The position numbers and the translations under genes were made by a program. Positions 58,470 through 64,000 of a stretch of DNA of 64,000 nucleotides are shown piece by piece; the first letter of the stretch is position 1; every line of letters begins with the position of its first letter. Source of the stretch: Icerya purchasi. Lineage: Eukaryota > Arthropoda > Insecta > Hemiptera > Monophlebidae. The notes under the pieces are model-generated. The model saw nothing but the letters and a program-made list of their open reading frames with translations, did not search any database and was not told where the DNA came from. Where the stretch lies: contig CM077115.1 in NCBI GenBank assembly GCA_039619475.1, positions 310,200,734 to 310,264,733 on the forward strand, written 5' to 3'.

Positions 58470-61400
58470 GAGAATCTCGTCAAGTTGTTTAGTAAATTAA
58501 TAGGATCGAAAAAATCTCACAATACACTTTTTTCACGATAGAGAAGTAATTACCTCAACCGAGTAGATTATCCTTAGCGGCGTCCATCCCCTCTCTGAGA
58601 AGACACATTTTTCACTAGAAAATATATACTACGAAAATAAACGAATCAATTAAGTAATTAAAAGTTAAAGCGTATTCTCATTAATCTTCTTTGTTTTTTT
58701 ATTTCGTGTACTCACCGTAAACAAACGCATATTTTTCTAATATATATATATATATGTATATATATATAGTAGATACGAGAAAACGGTTAATAGATATGAA
58801 TCGTAAAAATTTTTGAATTTGAAATAGCGCACACTTTATATTAGAACCCAAAAACAAAAACAAAAACAAAAATGCGATATAATTTTAGCGAAAAAACAGA
58901 ATAACGCCAGAACGAAACCTGAAAATCTCTAACACGAAAGTTTAACGTTAAGGAGGATGACGATCTTCTTTACGTAGTGACCAAATATACGCATCATTCG
59001 TACACACTGATACGGGATTTCGCAAAATAACGATGTTAAAGTTTATGCTGGGACGGCTATTAGCGAGTCGGTTTCGTCAATTGTCGGTTTTGTTTTATCC
59101 ATTTTGATTACATAACACAATAATATACATACATATATATCTATATATATAGAGAGAGAGAGAGGCAGAGAGATGTATAACTTAAAGGACAAATGTAAGA
59201 AAATTGTGCAAGTGTATACGAAAACTGGTCTTATTGGGTCAGCTAGTTGTAAAGAGTTGCCTTGTCGCTGTGTGGTGATGCATCAGGGTCGTTTAAACGG
59301 GGGACCAGTATTGAGACCGCTGGTATTCCCGCAGCACCAACTAATTTACACATTGTAACGATCCGTTGCTCCTACCGATAATTAGTCACTCGCGTTGCGT
59401 GTGTATGCGAACGCGACACTAATTCATTCCACTCGGACTGTCCGAGATCATTGACACCGAATATTGTAACATGCAGTAGGGCGAGATTGATTTCTGTGAT
59501 GATTCAATTCGGATTGATTAAACAACGTGCGCATTTGCAAACACTTATTACGTACGAATCTGAGAGTCACTTTCGATTTCGTTTGGTTAAGGTTAATGAA
59601 AATCTTCTCCGTATTTTGTTGAAAGAGAGAGGCCGGGTCCCTCTGCAGGACTTTTGTTCAATGATGCCTCGAAAAAAGAGGGAATCGCGCTAAAAACTCG
59701 GCGAAGTAGAAGGTTTAAAAATAAAACCTACGTTGCTATAAGGCACTAAAAACACAAAACAATAACAAATTAAACATTTAGAAAATTTTAATTTGTAAGA
59801 AATTGAAAATTAATCGCTTACAATTTTTAGAAAATTTTTCCATAAGAGTCTATATCCGATTTTTTTTTTTTTTCTCATTAAAAACCTAATCTATTTCAAT
59901 CCATCATCGTTCAGTATATTTTAAAATCTGTCGGACTCCCCGCTGTAATTACGCCATTATGAGATCATTAAAAGGCAATTTTGTTTTTTAGTTTGTTCTT
60001 AAAAACAACATTGGCCTCTTCCGATTGGCTCGACTATACAACTATCGTCTAATTAAGATTTGTCCCCCATCAATTTTTCATAAGCCGTTCCACTACTGAT
60101 AGTTTTTTTGTTGCTGTACTATTATTCTCTTCATAAATCTACATTGCAGCTTTTTTTGTTGTTTTTTTTCGTAATTTTTTTTCTTAATTCCGTTCGACGC
60201 AGTCACATTTTTTTTCTACTACTTTCTTTATCAGGATGGTAGGATCCAGTTCTGTTCGAATGAAAACCCGCTGCTTCGCTCAATCTCTCTTTTTTCCACA
60301 ACCGCTTTACGATCTTCATTGCGATGGCTCGGCCTGCGGACTTGGTTCAACCTTCCTCTGGTTTTTACACAAAATTATTCCGAACAGTCTAATTCATTTG
60401 CTCAATTTTCTAAGCCGAATTTATCTCGTATGACGACCGCCTTTTTTAAATTTAATTCGTTTCTGAAAACGTCTCTAATTATATGAAATTCTTTAAGTGC
60501 CTCATTTAGCCTTCCTTCCCGTGGCCGACTATGGAATTCTTCTTACAAGTTCATTTATGATCGCTTTCCTTTTCTCACTCTTTCTAATCTTATTGTTGAC
60601 ACCCATCAATTGAACGACTTAGTGTTATCTTTACTGAATAAATTCCTTAGCGTATTTGCGATATACTCTCCTTCCAAATGCATTTTTTTTCTTCTTCTTA
60701 TGTAAAAAGAAGTTGCGAATCAAAGTAACTGCCCGTCTGTGGACATCTAATTGTCGTGGTGGTTTCTTCTGAATCGGGAGATTGTGTACATCTACATATA
60801 TTTTTCGATTTCTGGCGCATCCTATGGTCTCCATCAGGTTTCTTTTTTTCCCTATGTTTAGTCGGTCGGTATATTAGTTCTTTATCAATTCCAATCTCTT
60901 CCTCCGATCGGCTTTGACTGTATTTTACCTCGGAGGGGCGAATAATCCATTTTTTCGTATTTAACATATTTTAATTTTCTTTTCTTAACATTTGTGTGAT
61001 AGTACACGTACTTCTCGTTCATGATTGTCTTTTTCGGCCTATATTATTTCACGGTCTTTATCGACTTTTATTCTCCCGTTTCCAGTCTAGTTTGTTTCAC
61101 TTATTCCTAATAAAAATATGTGTGTCTATATTTAGCTTCTTAACTTTCGTTATTTTACATTTGCAAGCTTTCCCGAATTCGATGCAAAGATCTTACATTC
61201 TAGGTGAAAATTTTAATGTATTATAATTTGTCCGACCTATCCGCCTCGTTTTAACTGTGCGAATTCTTTTGCGCCCTACTAGCTGGTTGCTCTGGCGGAG
61301 GAGAAATAGCTTAACGGAGACTCGTTGTATTATCGATGTTCGTAGATGTAATTCTAGGGCAGATAATGACGGTGGTTTTCCGTTGAGAATGGTTTTCGGT
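58470..61400. other. No supported gene; one balanced-composition patch
   Basis: A patch at about 59170-59700 holds two plus-strand frames (59173-59358 and 59451-59693). They are less AT-biased than their surroundings and lie downstream of a (TA)n/(GA)n tract at 59128-59165. I recognise no domain in either. They may be old exons or an unknown repeat. The rest of the interval shows nothing. Confidence 0.4.
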
Positions 61401-61414
61401 CAGGATTTTCTCCC

Positions 61415-62870
61415 TTAGCCGAAAGGTTTAAGGCGCGCGCCGGATACTCGCTCTACATTATTGGTATTCACCGATTCGACCGGGACACGTATGTTATGGG
61501 CAAGTCGCTGATAGTCTGTCGTTTTAATTGCGGTAGAATGCTTAACGATATTTTTCAGTAGGAACACCTTCGGCAAGTGAACCTCCGTTTTCATATCACC
61601 GATGGATTGTGAGTTATGATTTACAATCAGCACTAAGTCGGCCGACATAGAAAATTACCAGCCTACAATTTGAGCCGCCTATGGTGATTAATAAATATCT
61701 AAAAACAGAAGAACAACGGATTTTCTAAAAATACTTGTATAACAAATTACTCTAAAAATAATCGCTCAAACGATTATCAACGTAGCAGTGTTTTAATACT
61801 TTGACTACTATTGAAATATTTGTGATATAGGTTTCTCTGTAGTTACCAAAAAGTTTTTGGACGCCTATTTTATTTATTTTTTTTTCCAATCTAATTGTTC
61901 CGAGTCCTATCGGAACTGCTTATCGAAGAATTTATCGGTTAAAATCAGCGAATGTAGAATATTCTGAAATCTCGCAGGCGTCTCATCCGTTCCAGGAGCT
62001 TTATTACCGTCTAAACTTTGTATGATTTTAGTTACGTACTCGTTCGATTCAGTTGCTGCGAAGAAACAAAAATCATTTGGATACCGTTGAATTATTATTA
62101 TTCTGTAAGACTTTAAAACGGGGTGATTTGATATTGTAACCCAAGATATTATTTACTACTCTTCGAAGTACTTTTTTTTTTTTTTTGTTTAATTCTATCT
62201 TTCGTTTATCGCAACTGAGTTTAGTAGTAAAAAATTTGTTTTTACTCGTTTCATTTCACATTTAATATTTTACGTATGGAGCGGCTGTGTCTATATTTTT
62301 GGCTCGTTCAATTCCCTTTCCTATTTTCCTATATAATTACTCGGGGATATGTTCAATTGAACTGTAAGTAATCTGTTTTTTTCGTTAGTGTCTGTATTTC
62401 ATTTAATATTCCTTTTACTAAACCGCGAAGAATTTTTAATCGTGCACATTTTCCGTGTTGTTTTTATTAAGTATAGGTATTCATTCTAATTTGTTTTATT
62501 TATAAGTTAATAGAGAGAGACTCCTCGTTAAATCTAATCCTGCGCTATGTAGTTTTACGAATCGACAATTCTACAGCGCTTAGGATAATAACCTGATTTT
62601 TAGTGTGAACGATAACTGGAAGATATATCGCGATGTCTGTGTGTCTAATAAATATGTTGTCGATCAAGTTCTTACGACTTCTCTGGTTATGTGCGTCATT
62701 AATAAGTTTTAAATATTATGAAAAAACTAGACCGCGTTTAAACGCATTAATGTCACTATCGCCGCATACGATTAGTCTATTCTCTAGATTATTAATAATT
62801 TTCTCACATCTCGGTAGAAAATCTTATACAATCTCTCTCTGTACTACGCTCAGGTGAAAAGTTGCTTAGC
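61415..62870 (-). pseudogene. Non-LTR retrotransposon remnant: endonuclease plus RT start
   Basis: The minus strand at 62840-62590 reads RLIVCGDSDINAFKRG (GDFNIN-type block of the APE-like endonuclease), then RKNLIDNIFIR (IDxIF block). At about 62060-61900 it reads KIIQSLDGNKAPGTDETPARF, the SLxxNKAPGxDG block that opens the RT. At 61648 MSADLVLIVNHNSQSI may be the eroded FADDLVLI catalytic box, with the first Asp lost; this last call is weaker. The order, endonuclease then RT, is correct for CR1/Jockey/RTE-type LINEs. Stops and deletions make it inactive. Neither end is defined. Confidence 0.72.
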
Positions 62871-62879
62871 TAAAATTAT

Positions 62880-64000
62880 CCTAAATTGATATAGTCACGT
62901 AACGCGTTGTTGCGATTAAATTAATTTAAATCTCTTATCGATTTTCTATAAATGTTAACACATATATCAGCAATAAATTCTGGTATATCAGTGACTTAGT
63001 AATCTATTTATAGATTATAGAGCGAGCTGGGCTGTCTTCTATTATGTTGACTTCCGTCATTAATATTAAACTTTTTTCCGGTTAAATAAATGTAAGAAAT
63101 TCATCCCAGATTTTTTTCTTTAGGCCTCTTACGTAGGGCATTAAATGAATTACGTCTTATTATCAATAATGTACGTGAATGTTTTTTAAAATGATTTATA
63201 TTTAGTAGTAATCTAAATTTTTTATCCTGTCGTTTAAATTATTTCCGTGTGTTCGTGTTATATTGCGCGATACTAAGGTTAATAAACAACAAAACCGAAT
63301 TTTGAATTACTACCGCGCAGAAGGAAGGCGACAAATATCCTAATAACCTGAAGTTTAATATAACCGCATATGCAAAATGATTACCGCTGTGTGTATTTCT
63401 TCGATACATCTCGATATATCGACTATTTTCTTGGCTTAACGCGAGAATATCTGTAATGGAAATGACGGTGATAAGAATTCTGTTCGTGCAATATACGGGA
63501 GGAATACGTTTAAGACGAGATTTTATTAAAAACTATTTACTATTTAAAGATCCCACATTGAATAAATATTTATACAATTTACACTTTAATAGCAGAAAAT
63601 CTCTTGTTTGATAACTTAGTTACAAAAATAAATATTAATATACGATTAAGAACTACAACAATAGGTACGTTTAAATTGTAAAAATACTGTATTAAAAAAT
63701 ACATCTGTTTATATTCATCCGGTCAGCAGCATTGTATTGTAGCGGATATTTATTTATATGTTAAATATTCTTCATCTCCATCTGTAGAATTTCGAATGAT
63801 ACAACACTCGCACGTATATACAAATTGTCAAACTATCTTGTCTCTACATTGTCCTTTGCGTTCAGGACAAATAACAGAACTAACATTCTTCAAAGGTTCT
63901 TTATTGTTCATTCTGCCGCTCTTAATTTCGCTAACTTCGGCATGTTCAGCTATGCCCGTTCCAAAATAGTGGTATATTTTAATAGCACCTCCTCGTTACG
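62880..64000. other. No supported gene
   Basis: AT-rich to the end of the window. The retroelement at 61.4-62.9 kb may extend upstream here on the minus strand, but no endonuclease N-terminal motif was seen. Confidence 0.5.

Noticed and set aside
1..64000. CRISPR arrays, bacterial operons or viral insertions
   Set aside because: No regular direct-repeat/spacer pattern, no Shine-Dalgarno-led gene series and no viral capsid or glycoprotein-like frame was seen; simple repeats explain all short periodicities.

Overview
This 64 kb window is AT-rich eukaryotic DNA, most likely from an insect or other arthropod. The repeat content points that way: a Helitron, a ZMYM1-like hAT, I-clade and CR1/Jockey-type non-LTR retrotransposons, hAT-type MITEs and many (AT)n, (TTA)n and (CT)n microsatellites. 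I see no bacterial-style operon, no CRISPR array and no rRNA or tRNA gene I can support. No intact, recognisable host gene is present. The window reads as an intergenic or intronic repeat graveyard, and nearly every recognisable protein is a decayed transposon protein.

Layout. 1-12.4 kb: mostly featureless, with an inverted-repeat element (4.5-4.8 kb), a minus-strand reverse transcriptase (RT) fragment (6.5-6.95 kb), a hAT-like MITE (7.6-8.0 kb) and a GC-richer patch (8.4-9.1 kb). 12.4-20.7 kb: a three-layer nest. A Helitron remnant is split first by a 2.2 kb element with ~500 bp terminal inverted repeats (13148-15372), which carries a broken XPG/FEN1-like nuclease plus CXC protein. It is split again by a 4.6 kb hAT transposon (15555-20174) with terminal inverted repeats, an exact 8-bp target duplication and a three-times frameshifted transposase. 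22-30.5 kb: three minus-strand I-clade RNase H/zinc-knuckle remnants and one plus-strand RT scrap. 32-32.5 kb: an inverted-repeat element whose arms carry hammerhead-like cores. 34.3 kb: a long TTA/TTG array. 36.6-37.8 kb: a 5'-truncated non-LTR insertion with a 12-bp target duplication. 38.8-39.2 kb: a minus-strand ORF that looks like a secreted-protein exon and is the only good candidate for non-transposon coding. 40.4-47.0 kb: a dense cluster of four non-LTR remnants, a 177-bp hAT-like MITE inserted into one of them, and a retrotransposon with a 13-bp target duplication. 48.4 kb: a palindromic element. 53.2 kb: a 29-bp tandem repeat. 55.3-58.5 kb: a terminal-inverted-repeat element, a second copy of the 4.5 kb inverted-repeat family, and a second, inverted copy of the 7.6 kb MITE with a perfect target duplication. 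61.4-62.9 kb: a minus-strand endonuclease plus RT remnant.

The most interesting objects are the long-inverted-repeat XPG/CXC element, the hammerhead-like motifs shared by several inverted-repeat elements, and the orphan ORF at 38.8 kb. Translations and repeat alignments were done by eye, so boundaries without target duplications are approximate.
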